A stretch of 64,000 nucleotides of DNA. Source: Sphaerisporangium corydalis. Its GTDB lineage: Bacteria > Actinomycetota > Actinomycetes > Streptosporangiales > Streptosporangiaceae. Under the pieces are notes generated by a model that saw only the letters and a list, made by a program, of their open reading frames with translations, made no database searches and had not been told where the DNA came from. Made by a program: the position numbers and the translations under genes. The stretch lies in NCBI RefSeq assembly GCF_025506355.1, contig NZ_JANZYP010000022.1, positions 1 to 64,000 on the forward strand, written 5' to 3'. Below, one piece after another: positions 26,706 through 36,022 of the stretch (its first letter is position 1; every line of letters starts with the position of its first letter).

Positions 26706-27635
26706 GTGCTGACGACCAAGCCAACGACGGTCCCGCTCGCAGGCGAGCGCCGATCACCGCTCGCGACCGTGCGGGCGTACGTCGCGCTGACCAAGCCGCG
26801 GATCATCGAGCTGCTCCTGATCACGACCCTCCCGGTCATGTTCCTGGCCGCCCACGGCCTTCCCCCGCTGTGGACGGCCGTCGCCACCCTGGTGTTCGGC
26901 ACGCTGTCGGCGGGGAGCGCCAACGCGCTCAACTGCTACATCGACCGGGACATCGACGCCACCATGCGCCGCACCCGGCGCCGCCCGCTGGCCATGGCCG
27001 AGGTCTCGCCGAGGAACGCGCTGATCTTCGGCATCGTGCTGGGCGCCCTGTCCACGCTCGGGCTCGGGCTGGCCGTCAACTGGATCGCCGCCGGGCTCTC
27101 GACCGCCGCGATCCTGTTCTACGTCTTCGTCTACTCCCTGCTGCTCAAGCGCCGCACCTCGCAGAACGTCGTCTGGGGCGGCATCGCGGGCTGCATGCCG
27201 GTCCTGATCGGCTGGTCGGGGATCACCGGGCGGCTCGACTGGGCCCCCCTGGTCCTGTTCGGCGTGGTGTTCTTCTGGACGCCCCCGCACACCTGGACCC
27301 TCGCCATGCGCTACCGCGAGGACTACGCGGCCGCCAAGGTGCCCATGCTGCCGGTGGTGGCGGGCGAGCGCCGGGTCGTGCGGGAGAGCATCGCCTACAC
27401 CTGGGCGACGGTGATCTGCTCGCTGCTGCTGTGGCCGGTCGCCGGCACGACGGCGCTCTATCCCGCCGTGGCCGCCGCCCTCGGCGTGATGTGCCTGTGG
27501 GAGGTCTACCGCCTGCTCGGGCGCCTCAACTCCGGCAAGACCGGCGTCGACCTGCGCCCGATGCGCTTCTTCCACTGGTCGAACGCCTACCTGGCGCTGC
27601 TGTTCCTCACCGTCGCGGTCGACTCCCTGCTCTGA
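26706..27635 (+). CDS. ctaB: Protoheme IX farnesyltransferase (heme O synthase)
   Basis: Membrane prenyltransferase that adds a farnesyl group to heme B to give heme O for cytochrome oxidase. The product (about 309 residues) is UbiA-like with eight to nine membrane helices. The first Asp-rich motif is seen as [15 protein letters not shown] (about residue 75) and the second in the MRYREDY loop. The start is GTG 26706 or TTG 26700; GGAAG lies just upstream. ctaA, its partner in heme A synthesis, is at the far end of the window. Confidence 0.95.
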   Translation: MLTTKPTTVPLAGERRSPLATVRAYVALTKPRIIELLLITTLPVMFLAAHGLPPLWTAVATLVFGTLSAGSANALNCYIDRDIDATMRRTRRRPLAMAEVSPRNALIFGIVLGALSTLGLGLAVNWIAAGLSTAAILFYVFVYSLLLKRRTSQNVVWGGIAGCMPVLIGWSGITGRLDWAPLVLFGVVFFWTPPHTWTLAMRYREDYAAAKVPMLPVVAGERRVVRESIAYTWATVICSLLLWPVAGTTALYPAVAAALGVMCLWEVYRLLGRLNSGKTGVDLRPMRFFHWSNAYLALLFLTVAVDSLL

Positions 27636-27771
27636 CCCGGCCCCCTCTGTCTTGCGGGCGGGCCTGTTCCTTCGGGCGCCGGGCCCGTTCCTCCGGGCGG
27701 GGCCGGTCGAATGCGGTTCGGTGCCGCATTCCAGGGGGAAAGCCGGGAATTCAACCGGGTATGCCGCCTTA

Positions 27772-27808
27772 TTCACATATTTGTGACTAACGGGTAATGT
27801 TCACCCGT
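27772..27808 (+). promoter_or_regulatory. Candidate promoter of fxsB with overlapping inverted repeat
   Basis: TTCACA (27772-27777) and TAATGT (27795-27800) with a 17-bp spacer lie 50 bp before the fxsB start. An inverted repeat ACGGGT/ACCCGT (27790-27795, 27803-27808) covers the -10 box and may bind a regulator. Confidence 0.4.
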
Positions 27809-27849
27809 ATGTCACGCTGTGGCGGGGACCGGCTGGGGGCTGAGCGGGT

Positions 27850-29028
27850 TTGACCACGAGTATGCGATCACCGGATGGCTGGCGACCTCGCCCTTTTCGG
27901 CAGTTCATACTCAAAGTCCACAGCAGATGCGACCTAAGCTGTGATTACTGTTATATCTACACGATGGCCGACCAGAGCTGGGCGGAACGGCCACGCACGA
28001 TGCCGCGGAGCACACTCCGGCACGTCGCATTCCGGATAGCCGAACACGTCCACGCCCACGGGCTCGCGTCGATCCATCTCGTCCTGCACGGCGGGGAGCC
28101 CCTCCTGGCCGGCGTCGAGGGCATCGAGGACGCCGTCACCACGATCAGGGACGCCGTCGGGCCGAGGGTGCGGGTCGCCGTCAGCGTCCAGACCAACGCG
28201 GTGCGCCTCGACGAGACCTTCCTGCGCGCCTTCGACCGGCTGGGCGCGCGCGTGGGCGTCAGCCTCGACGGCGACGTCACCGCGCACGACCGGCACCGCC
28301 GCCACGCCGACGGGCGGGGCAGCCACGCGGCCGTCGCCGCCGCGCTCGGCCCGCTGGCGGGGGAGTACCGCCACCTGTTCGGCGGCATCCTGTGCACGGT
28401 CGACGTCCGCAACGACCCGCTGCGCACCTACGAGGCGCTGCTGGACTTCGCCCCGCCCGCCGTCGACTTCCTGCTCCCGCACGGCAACTGGGCCGCGCCC
28501 CCGCCCGGCCGGTCACCGGGCTCGGCGGCCACCCCGTACGCCGACTGGCTGATCCCGATCTTCGACCGCTGGTACGCCCCGGGCGCCCGGCCGACCGAGG
28601 TCCGGCTGTTCGCCGACATCATGCACCTGCTCCTGGGCGGCGCCTCGGCCGGCGAGGCGGTCGGCCTCGCGCCCGCCCGGATGGTGGTCATCGAGACCGA
28701 CGGCGCCATCGAGCAGTCCGACACGCTCAAGTCGGCCTACCCGGGCGGCCCGGCGACCGGCTTCCACGTCGCGCGGGACCCGTTCGACGCGGTGCTCGGC
28801 CACCCCGCCGTCCGGGCGCGGCAGATCGGCGCCCAGGCGCTCGGGGCGGAATGCCTGGCCTGCCCGGTGATGCGGGTCTGCGGCGGCGGGCTCTACGCCC
28901 ACCGCTACCGGCCCGGGGCCGGCTTCGCCAACCCGTCGGTCTACTGCGCCGACCTGTTCCGCCTCATCACCCACATCCGCCACAGGGTCGAGTCCGACGT
29001 GACCGCCCGGATGGAAAGCCGGAGATGA
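27850..29028 (+). CDS. fxsB: FxsB-family cyclophane-forming radical SAM/SPASM peptide maturase
   Basis: Radical SAM enzyme of the FxsB family, which crosslinks aromatic side chains in short ribosomal peptides. The 392-residue protein has the cluster motif C27-x3-C31-x2-C34 within HSRCDLSCDYCY, the LHGGEPLLAG loop, and C-terminal SPASM/twitch cysteines (ECLACPVMRVCGGG and VYCADL). Its TGA overlaps the ATG of the HExxH gene (ATGA), so the two are coupled. The start is TTG 27850; ATG 27862 is possible. No precursor peptide ORF is found beside it; the only FxsA-like ORF in the window is at 50472. Confidence 0.88.
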   Translation: MTTSMRSPDGWRPRPFRQFILKVHSRCDLSCDYCYIYTMADQSWAERPRTMPRSTLRHVAFRIAEHVHAHGLASIHLVLHGGEPLLAGVEGIEDAVTTIRDAVGPRVRVAVSVQTNAVRLDETFLRAFDRLGARVGVSLDGDVTAHDRHRRHADGRGSHAAVAAALGPLAGEYRHLFGGILCTVDVRNDPLRTYEALLDFAPPAVDFLLPHGNWAAPPPGRSPGSAATPYADWLIPIFDRWYAPGARPTEVRLFADIMHLLLGGASAGEAVGLAPARMVVIETDGAIEQSDTLKSAYPGGPATGFHVARDPFDAVLGHPAVRARQIGAQALGAECLACPVMRVCGGGLYAHRYRPGAGFANPSVYCADLFRLITHIRHRVESDVTARMESRR

Positions 29029-30485
29029 ACCTCAGCCACCACGCCGTCCCCGAGGATCTCTTTCTGGCCATGGCGTCGGGCGGCGGCGGGGCCGTGGCCG
29101 CGCGCTGGCTGTCACGGGCCCAGCACAGCAAGCACGTCCTGCTCGTGCGCGGGGTCGTCGACGCGGCGCTGCTGGCCGGGCACGAGGACGCGGCGGGCGC
29201 CCGGCGGGCCTACGACCTGCTGGCCGCCGTCCAGCGGCACGACCCCGCCGCCGTGTCCACCGTCCTCCGCCACCCCTCGGTAGGCGCCTGGGCCCTGACG
29301 ACCCTCCGCACCCTCCACCGAACCCCCCACCCCGAACCGACGTCCCCCGGGGCGTCCGTACGGCGAGATGCCGCAGCCGGTGCCACCGTGCCTGGTGCCG
29401 TCGTGCCTGGGGTCTCCGGGTCTGGAGCCGCCGCAGACGGTGTCACCATGCCTGAGGTCTTCGGGCCTCGGCATCTGGCGGTGGTCGCTGCCGCGGCGGC
29501 GCTTCGGTCCGGGGCCGATTTCGCCGCCGAGGTGCCCGTGGTGGACGGCGGGGTCATGCTGCCCTCGCTCGGCCGCGCCGACCTGGCCGCCGCCACCGGG
29601 ACCGCCGAGGTCCGATCCGAGGGCGGCAGGGCCGAGATCACCGCCGGGGGCAGTGCCGTACGCGTGCCCGCCGACCGGGAGCGGGACGCCCCCGGCTGGC
29701 AGGGCCTGCGGCGGCTGTCGGCCACCGCCGGCGGCCGGACGGTCAGCGTGCTCGTCGACGACCTCGACCCGCACCGGATGCCCGGCGCCCGGCTGGCCCG
29801 GGGACGCCTGCGGGACCGGGAGGCCGGCGCGTGGCAGGACACGCTGGGGGAGGCGTGGCGGCTGCTGGTCACCCACCACTGGACCACGGCGGCCGAGGTC
29901 GCGGTCATCACGCGGGTGGTGACGCCGCTGGAGCGGGCCCCAGGCGACCAGATCAGCGGAAGCTCACGCGAGACGTTCGGCTGCGTGGCGATGTCGGCCC
30001 CGGTGGACGCCAGGACCCTGGCGCTGACACTGGCCCACGAGATCCAGCACGCCAAGCTGGCGGCCCTGCTCGACGTGGTCCCCCTGATCCACCACGACGA
30101 CGGCCGCCGCCACTACGCCCCCTGGCGTGACGACCCGCGCCCCGTCGGCGGCCTCCTCCAGGGCGCGTACGCCTACCTCGGCGTGACGGGGTTCTGGCGC
30201 AGGCAGCGCCGGCTGGAGGCGGGGGACGCCGTGATCGGGGCGAACGCCGAGTTCTCCCGCTGGCGGGAGGCCGCCGAGAACGTCGCCCACCTCCTTCTGG
30301 ACGGCGGCTGCCTCACCAGGCGCGGTGAGCGTTTCGTCGCCCGGATGGCGGCGGTCCTCGGCGCCTGGGGCACGGAAAGCGTCCCGCCCGCCGCCGCGGC
30401 CCGCGCCCGGCACGACGCCCTGGACCACCTCACCCGCTGGCACGCCACCAACAACCGCGACCTCACCCCCACCCTCGACCAGTAA
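29025..30485 (+). CDS. HExxH-motif putative peptide-modifying protein
   Basis: A 486-residue protein of the HExxH group that sits beside or is fused to FxsB maturases and is annotated as a putative alpha-ketoglutarate-type peptide beta-hydroxylase. The motif HEIQH is at residue 338. A helical N-terminal domain (about 1-110) and an Ala/Gly/Pro/Val-rich linker (about 115-145) precede the catalytic half. It overlaps fxsB by four bases. It probably modifies the same peptide as FxsB; the reaction is inferred from family naming. Confidence 0.82.
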   Translation: MNLSHHAVPEDLFLAMASGGGGAVAARWLSRAQHSKHVLLVRGVVDAALLAGHEDAAGARRAYDLLAAVQRHDPAAVSTVLRHPSVGAWALTTLRTLHRTPHPEPTSPGASVRRDAAAGATVPGAVVPGVSGSGAAADGVTMPEVFGPRHLAVVAAAAALRSGADFAAEVPVVDGGVMLPSLGRADLAAATGTAEVRSEGGRAEITAGGSAVRVPADRERDAPGWQGLRRLSATAGGRTVSVLVDDLDPHRMPGARLARGRLRDREAGAWQDTLGEAWRLLVTHHWTTAAEVAVITRVVTPLERAPGDQISGSSRETFGCVAMSAPVDARTLALTLAHEIQHAKLAALLDVVPLIHHDDGRRHYAPWRDDPRPVGGLLQGAYAYLGVTGFWRRQRRLEAGDAVIGANAEFSRWREAAENVAHLLLDGGCLTRRGERFVARMAAVLGAWGTESVPPAAAARARHDALDHLTRWHATNNRDLTPTLDQ

Positions 30486-30509
30486 CCCCGGCAAGCCCCT
30501 CCACCGCAC

Positions 30510-30766
30510 AGGACGCCGATTTCACCACCCCCACCCCACCGCTTCGGCGCCCGATCTAGTGCGCCAACGTGGCGGAAGGATGGACCAGTCGGCGCCGGAG
30601 ATGGTCCTCGCCTTCGGCTCGGGCGTTTTTTTGGGCCTGGCGGCTTGGCTTGGCTTTGAGGGTGTGTTCGGCGGGTCGATTTCCGCACAGGGCGCCGGTT
30701 TCGCCGTACCGCACCCCGCCGTTTCGGCGCCTTGTCGAGAGCGTCTAGGTGGCAGGCGGAAGGGAG
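30510..30766. repeat. Repeat block X (two copies) with a left-end fragment of R1
   Basis: Block X (GCGCCGGTTTC...TTCGGCGCC then TCTAG...GGCGGAAGG) occurs at about 30510-30580 and 30690-30766, and again at 47358-47438. Between them, from 30603, is a left-end R1 fragment starting GGTCCTCGCC and running into TTGGCTTGGC, but lacking the right terminal repeat. The left end also resembles a terminator (GC-rich stem then seven T) for the HExxH gene. Confidence 0.7.
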
Positions 30767-30787
30767 GGGTCGGTCGGTGGTGGAGAT

Positions 30788-30967
30788 GGTCCTCGCCTTG
30801 GGCTCGGGCGTTTTATTCGGGCCTGGCGGCATGGCTTGGCTTGCCGCGTGTGTTCGCCGAGTTGACCGCCGTATAGGGAGTCGCCGAAGGAGGGCGCGGT
30901 CGGGGAGCGGACGGGCCGGTAGGCCCATGGAAATTTGGAAACGCTGCCCGAGCTGAAGGCGAGGACC
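30788..30967. mobile_element. R1 element copy A2 (MITE-like)
   Basis: A 180-bp element bounded by 22-bp terminal inverted repeats beginning GGTCCTCGCC and ending GGCGAGGACC, each with one mismatch to the consensus. The interior matches copies at 33531 and 40134 (TGGCTTGGC, GGTCGGGGA, GGCCGGTAGGCCC). It has no transposase gene. No clear target duplication is seen; the flanks are gagat and ttt. Confidence 0.75.
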
Positions 30968-31037
30968 TTTCATCGTCACCGACACCCTGGGCCTGCTGCT
31001 GGTCGTCTGTGTGATGGCCGCCTCGAGACCGCGCGGT

Positions 31038-31523
31038 TCACGATGTAACCCCATACCGCTGAAGATCGAACCGGCAGCCGATGGTCTTGCCGGTCGGCGT
31101 CGAGCGCACCCACAAGGAGTCCGCGAGCGCGGAAACCAAATGGAGGCCACGACCTGATTCCTGGTGGGGCGCGGGAGTTGTCAGTTGCGGCACCGGGAGC
31201 CGGGCGTCCATGTCCCGAATCATGATCGTCACCTCGCCGGAGCGCCGGCGATCGATCAGGACATCGACGGTCTTGCTCCCGTCTGCCTGAGGCGCCGAGT
31301 GGAGTATGACGTTCGTGACGAGTTCAGTCGCATAGAGCCGTGCGTCGTCCGCCATCTCCTGCAAATCCCAATCTGCCAGGGCGGCGCCGATGAAACCGCG
31401 TACTTGTCCGACGACGCGTGGAGTCGCCTCGAATTGCTTCATACGGCAGGTTTGGTCATCAGCGTCGACTGGTTCGACTGAGTCGCCGGTCTGACCCTCG
31501 CCGGGCAATGTCTTCGGGTGCAT
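31038..31523 (-). CDS. ATP-binding (HATPase/GHKL) anti-sigma-like kinase domain protein
   Basis: A single GHKL ATPase domain like RsbW-type anti-sigma kinases found in many copies in streptomycete-like actinobacteria. N-box ELVTNVILHSA, G1 region MIRDMDARLP and G2 ESGRGLHLVSALAD are visible. From ATG 31523 it is 161 residues; the better-conserved part starts at ATG 31442 (MKQFEATPRVV). No ribosome binding site stands out for either start. It is divergent from an HTH-TPR regulator, a common pairing. Confidence 0.8.
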   Translation of the reverse strand: MHPKTLPGEGQTGDSVEPVDADDQTCRMKQFEATPRVVGQVRGFIGAALADWDLQEMADDARLYATELVTNVILHSAPQADGSKTVDVLIDRRRSGEVTIMIRDMDARLPVPQLTTPAPHQESGRGLHLVSALADSLWVRSTPTGKTIGCRFDLQRYGVTS

Positions 31524-31643
31524 GCCAGAACGGTCGCGTACTCATGTGGAGTGCGAAAAGGCCAGGCCGAGTACTCACTATGAGTAAACTCGCTAGTAGC
31601 GAGTGACTTGTTCCTGTCGATCCTCGGTCCTGAAAGTCCCGTT

Positions 31644-32924
31644 ATGGTCGAGCACAGCTCTTCGCGATTGCCCCGCGATCTTCTGGATGATCCTGCGATG
31701 ATCTCTGCCTGTGCTGATCGAGATATCGGCGAAGTGTTCGCTCTGGTCCGCAGGCGGGCAGGTCTCGGACATTCTGCCATCGGCCGACGAGTGCAACTTA
31801 CCCCATCTCGGGTGAAAGAATATATTGACGGCAAAACGCGGGCCAGCAGTACCCAAGTACTCGGACGCGTTTCAGATGGACTGCACATACCAGGAGCAAT
31901 GCTCGGGCTTGCAGCTCGACGCTGGGAAGATGCGCCGTCTTCCGTGAGTCTGCCGGTGCCGCTGCCCGCGCTGCCCAACGTCTCCAAGGACGCAGAGCCG
32001 AACAACTACCTGGCCGCGATGGAGTCGTTCCGATCGGCCGATCGACAACTTGGCGGAGGCCACCTCTACGCCGCGGTGGTCCGGTACCTCAGCGATGAGG
32101 TGGCTCCATGCCTGTTCGGCATCGACACACGGCCAACTCGGATCAACGTCTATGCGATGGCGGCCGCGCTCACGGAGATGGCCGGTTGGATGGCGCACGA
32201 CTCCGGTCGTGACGATCGGGCCGCGGCGCACTTCGAGCGAGCATTGCCTCTGGCTCACGCGGCGAACGATCCGATAATCGAGGCGCATGTGCTCGCCAGC
32301 ATGGCGCATCTCGCGAGCCAACAGGGAGTTCCCGGTGAGGCAGTGCGGCTCGCGCGCGCTGGCATGGAGATCGGCCGTCGGGGGGATTGGTGCCCGGCCC
32401 TGTACGGGCGTCTCTACATCATGGAAGCCCGAGGTCTTGCGTCACAGGGGGATGCCCGGTCCCGCAAATCTCTTGACCGCGCCGAGCAGTGTGTCGAGAG
32501 CATAGACGTACATCCGTGGATCAGCACGTTCGATCGTGCCTCGTACGCCGGCGAGGCGGCCCTTTGCTGTTATGAGCTTCACGATTTGGCGTCGGCTCGT
32601 CGACACGCTGAGGAAGCCATCGAACTCTGTAGAGGAGGCAGGGTTCGTGGCATGGCTTTCGGGCAGCTCACCCTGGCCAAGATTCATGTGAGTGGCGGTG
32701 ACTTGGAGCATGCGGCGGCCGTAGGGTTCGAACTGCTCGCTGGTAGTCAGAACCTAGGTTCCGTACGTGTACTCCGCCAACTTGGTGAGCTGCGTGATGT
32801 ACTTGACAAATACCGTGATAAGCGGCCGATCAAGGACTTCTTAGATCAAATGACCGACGCTGTCCGTATCCGTAAGATGCTCTTGGGCAGTGTCCTCAGG
32901 ATGAAGGGCGGCTTGCCTGAATGA
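31644..32924 (+). CDS. Helix-turn-helix regulator with TPR-like repeats
   Basis: A 426-residue cytosolic regulator. The XRE-like HTH lies at about residues 22-75 (VRRRAGLGHSAIGRRVQLTP), followed by an all-helical TPR-like region with repeats such as AAAHFERALPLAHAA and SARRHAEEAIELC. Such proteins are the usual partners of small ATP-binding proteins in actinobacteria. The frame is open from 31608, but ATG 31644 (MVEHSSSRLPRDLL) fits the family start. Its TGA overlaps the NUDIX ATG. Codon choice is less GC-biased than in the core genes, which suggests transfer. Confidence 0.82.
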   Translation: MVEHSSSRLPRDLLDDPAMISACADRDIGEVFALVRRRAGLGHSAIGRRVQLTPSRVKEYIDGKTRASSTQVLGRVSDGLHIPGAMLGLAARRWEDAPSSVSLPVPLPALPNVSKDAEPNNYLAAMESFRSADRQLGGGHLYAAVVRYLSDEVAPCLFGIDTRPTRINVYAMAAALTEMAGWMAHDSGRDDRAAAHFERALPLAHAANDPIIEAHVLASMAHLASQQGVPGEAVRLARAGMEIGRRGDWCPALYGRLYIMEARGLASQGDARSRKSLDRAEQCVESIDVHPWISTFDRASYAGEAALCCYELHDLASARRHAEEAIELCRGGRVRGMAFGQLTLAKIHVSGGDLEHAAAVGFELLAGSQNLGSVRVLRQLGELRDVLDKYRDKRPIKDFLDQMTDAVRIRKMLLGSVLRMKGGLPE

Positions 32925-33439
32925 AGCGGCACCCTCGGCAAGGTACTCCCGAGTGGAATGCGTGGATGGCCGAAGGCAATGCCCGGCAGGCCCGTAAACG
33001 AGTTGCTGCGGATGTCCTCATCAGGGACGAGGCTGGTCGCGTTCTGCTGGTCGATCCGACCTACAAGGATGGTTGGGACCTACCGGGAGGCATGGCCGAA
33101 GCCAATGAGCCGCCCCACTTGGCGGCGGTTCGTGAACTGGACGAAGAACTCGGGATCAAGATCACCATCGGTGGCATGCTCTGTGCCGACTGGGTGGCTC
33201 CACACGGGCCATGGGACGACCAGATCGCCTTCATTTTCGATGGTGGCGTGATGTCCTCCTCCGGCTGCCGAGAGCTGACACCGGCCGACCCGGAAGTAGC
33301 GGAGGTTCGCTTCTTCCCTGTTGAGGTGGCGCTGGATCTCGTACGAGATCACATGCGGCCACGGCTACAAGCGGCCCTACGGGTGATGGACACCGGGCAC
33401 GCTCTTTACCTCCATGAAGGGCACCCTCTGCACCTGTAG
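32921..33439 (+). CDS. NUDIX hydrolase
   Basis: A 172-residue NUDIX-fold pyrophosphohydrolase. The NUDIX box begins with GGMAEANEPP at about residue 56 and ends with the catalytic REL-DEELG. Substrate unknown. It starts inside the stop of the HTH-TPR gene (ATGA), so the two form an operon; with the divergent ATP-binding gene they make a three-gene module bounded on both sides by R1 elements. Confidence 0.87.
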   Translation: MKRHPRQGTPEWNAWMAEGNARQARKRVAADVLIRDEAGRVLLVDPTYKDGWDLPGGMAEANEPPHLAAVRELDEELGIKITIGGMLCADWVAPHGPWDDQIAFIFDGGVMSSSGCRELTPADPEVAEVRFFPVEVALDLVRDHMRPRLQAALRVMDTGHALYLHEGHPLHL

Positions 33440-33530
33440 TGGATTCTTCGACTGTGACCATGGTCAGTAAGTGGTTGAGATGGGTCAGATGTGGCGGGCG
33501 GAGGGGAGGGGCCCGTTCGGCGCCGGAGAT

Positions 33531-33707
33531 GGTCCTCGCCTTCGGCTCGGGCGTTTTTTGGGCCTGGCGGCTTGGCTTGGCTTTGAGGGTGTGTTCGCCG
33601 GGTCGACCGTTATACAGGGCGTTGCCGAGAGACAACGTGGTCGGGGAGCGGGAGGGCCGGTAGGCCCTTGAAATTTGGAAACACTGCCCGAGCCGAAGGC
33701 GAGGACC
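33531..33707. mobile_element. R1 element copy B (MITE-like, best preserved)
   Basis: 177 bp with perfect 22-bp terminal inverted repeats (33531-33552 and 33686-33707; GGTCCTCGCC... and ...GGCGAGGACC). The left end runs into TTTTTT, so transcribed rightwards it could terminate the NUDIX operon. No ORF. The rest of the 33440-33848 gap shows nothing else; its left flank (GGCGCCGGAGAT) is shared with the copy at 30603. Confidence 0.8.
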
Positions 33708-33848
33708 TTGTCTGCCCGACGGGACCTCACGCACCAGCGGGCCTTTGTTCCTGTCCATGCGCAGGCCGACTGCTCCATGCGACCGTGTCGGCGGGTTCGG
33801 TCTCGCCCGGACGCGTGCCAGCGGCCGGCTCGTCCTTGAGAACGTACG

Positions 33849-34541
33849 TCAGCGGTCGACCAGGCCCGTTTGATAGGCGATGACGACCAGTTGAGCCCGG
33901 TCGCGCGCGCCCAGTTTCGCCATCGCTCGGCTGACATGGGTCCGCGCCGTGGCCGGGCTGAGAAACAGTTCCCCGCCGATTTCGTCGTTGTTCAGGCCCC
34001 GGCCCACCAGGGCCAGCACTTGGCGTTCGCGTTCGGTCAGCACCGCGAGCCGATCCTCGCCGACCTGGGCGGCTCGACGTTGCGCGGTGAACTGGCCGAT
34101 GAGGCGCCGGGTGATCCGTGGCGCGAGCAGCGCCTGGCCGGCGGCGATCACCCGGATGGCGTGCAGGAGCTCGGCCGGTCCGGCGTCTTTGAGCAGGAAG
34201 CCGCTGGCCCCGGCCTGCAGGGCGTCGAAGACATGCTCGTCGGTGTCGTAGGTGGTGAGGATGAGGACGCGGACCTGCTCCAGCCCGCGCGTCTGGGCGA
34301 TCTGGGCGGTGGCCTGAATGCCGTCCAATTTCGGCATGCGGATGTCCATGACGACGACGTCGGGGCGGAGGGCGCGAGCCTGCTCGACGGCTTCGGCGCC
34401 GTTGGTGGCTTCGCCCACCACCGTGATGCCGTCTTCAAGGTCGAGCAGCAGCTTGAACCCGGACCGCACTAGGCTTTCGTCGTCGGCGAGCACAACGGTG
34501 ATCGGAGCAGGAGCCGACGGGGAGGCCATCGCCGCTTTCAT
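33849..34541 (-). CDS. NarL/LuxR-family response regulator
   Basis: A 230-residue two-component regulator. The receiver domain (about residues 12-130) has the acidic pair LADDES, the phospho-acceptor Asp in VVVMDIRMP (about 66) and the Lys in FLLKDAG. The LuxR-type HTH (about 165-225) reads LTERERQVLALVGRGLNNDEI. It overlaps the histidine kinase gene by four bases and is its cognate partner. Confidence 0.93.
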   Translation of the reverse strand: MKAAMASPSAPAPITVVLADDESLVRSGFKLLLDLEDGITVVGEATNGAEAVEQARALRPDVVVMDIRMPKLDGIQATAQIAQTRGLEQVRVLILTTYDTDEHVFDALQAGASGFLLKDAGPAELLHAIRVIAAGQALLAPRITRRLIGQFTAQRRAAQVGEDRLAVLTERERQVLALVGRGLNNDEIGGELFLSPATARTHVSRAMAKLGARDRAQLVVIAYQTGLVDR

Positions 34542-35791
34542 GCGCGTGACCCGTTCGGGACGAGAGGCAGCCGGACGTTGACCTCGAACCCGCCGCCCGG
34601 AAGCGGCCCGGCGTCGAGTTCTCCGCCCAGCAAGTGACAGCGCTCGCGCATGCCGAGGATGCCCCGGCCGGGCTTGGCCGTACTACCGGCGCCGGCCGGA
34701 GAGCGAGCCGGCGGGTTCGCGTGATCATCCCCCGAGACGGTCTGGGGTCCCTCATTGGTCACACGGACTTCCAAGTCCTCGGCCCCGGCCTTCACCACCA
34801 CCGTCACCCGGGTCGGGCCGACGTGGCGGATCACGTTGGTGATCGACTCCTGCAGGATGCGGTAGGCGGCGCCGCTCACCGCGCTCGGCACCGGCGCAGG
34901 CTCTGTGGGCGAAATCTCCTCAAGCGCGAGGTCGAGTCCGGCCTCGCGCGCCTTGGCGGTCAGTTCGCCGATCTGCCCCAGCCCGGGGTACGGCACGCGC
35001 CCGTCGTTGTCGTCCCCGTCGTCGTCGCGAAGGACCCCGAGGATCGCGCGCATCTCCCGCAGTGCCCGCGCACTGGTCTGTTCGATGACGCGCAGCGCCT
35101 CGCGCGCCATGCCCGGCCGCCTGTCGAGCACGTGCGCGGTGACTCCGGACTGGACGTTGATGATCGCTATGGCGTGCGCGACCGTGTCGTGGACCTCGCG
35201 GGCGATCCGGAGCCGCTCGGCGGCGGCGCGCGCTCGTGCTTCCTCCTCACGAGTGCGTTCGGCCAGCTCGGCTCGCTGCTGAGCTTCGGCTGCGATGACC
35301 CGCCGGGTCCGGACGGACTCACCGAGTGCCGCGCTCATGACTGACGCGCCGATGCGGAAGAACACCCAGCCGATGGCGGCACGTGGCTCGATGTCGGCCG
35401 CGGCGGCCAGCCAGCCGACCGTGAGCACCGCGATGCCCACGCCAGTGATGAGCAGCGACCGGCGCCCGTCACCGTAGGAGGCCAGGGTGTAGAGGGCGAC
35501 GAAGAGGGCGAGCCAGCCGGGCCCGTCAGGGAAGTCGAGGCTGTAGTAGACCAGGCTGGCCATCGCCGTGATGAGCAGCACCGGCACCGGCCACCGGCGG
35601 CGGACGACAATGGCTAGGCCGCTGACGATCAGCAGGGCGTATCCCAGGTATCCGAGGTCGGTCAGCGGCCGCTGCACCACCTCGCCGGTGTTGCGGACCA
35701 CCGTGCCCTGAAGCTGCATGACAGTGATGAACAAGGCGAGCAACGCGTCCTGCGCGGGTGCGGGCAAGCGCAACGGTACGGCGCGTTCCAT
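34538..35791 (-). CDS. Two-component sensor histidine kinase (HisKA_3)
   Basis: A 417-residue membrane kinase of the NarX/DesK type. Five or so membrane helices fill residues 15-160, then a coiled region and the dimerisation/phospho-acceptor helix IAREVHDTVAHAIA (His near residue 205), and a C-terminal ATPase domain with SITNVIRH (N-box) and GRGILGMRER (G-box). No large extracellular sensor domain. Upstream gene of the pair with the response regulator; signal unknown. Confidence 0.93.
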   Translation of the reverse strand: MERAVPLRLPAPAQDALLALFITVMQLQGTVVRNTGEVVQRPLTDLGYLGYALLIVSGLAIVVRRRWPVPVLLITAMASLVYYSLDFPDGPGWLALFVALYTLASYGDGRRSLLITGVGIAVLTVGWLAAAADIEPRAAIGWVFFRIGASVMSAALGESVRTRRVIAAEAQQRAELAERTREEEARARAAAERLRIAREVHDTVAHAIAIINVQSGVTAHVLDRRPGMAREALRVIEQTSARALREMRAILGVLRDDDGDDNDGRVPYPGLGQIGELTAKAREAGLDLALEEISPTEPAPVPSAVSGAAYRILQESITNVIRHVGPTRVTVVVKAGAEDLEVRVTNEGPQTVSGDDHANPPARSPAGAGSTAKPGRGILGMRERCHLLGGELDAGPLPGGGFEVNVRLPLVPNGSRA

Positions 35792-36022
35792 GCGGCGATC
35801 CTACGGTCGCCGCCCTTGAAAGCAGTCCGCCCAGACGCGCGAGCGCCTACGACGACGGGCGTAGATGGACTGTCCTCGGCTACGCCGGACCGTGTAGAGG
35901 CTGCCGCCCGCCGTCGGAGGCGCGTTCGCGTGGACCCACGTGAGGATCGAGGCGTCAACCCTCCGTGGCAGCGGGCCGATCCGGCGCGCTGCCCAGGAGG
36001 TCATCCGCGGAAAGGATCCTCG

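Noticed and set aside
33231-33758. Minus-strand ORFs with KRPSRRRGPSPAP-type peptides across R1 copies
   Set aside because: They arise from reading the repeat and recur only because the DNA recurs; no start signals or conserved codon pattern.
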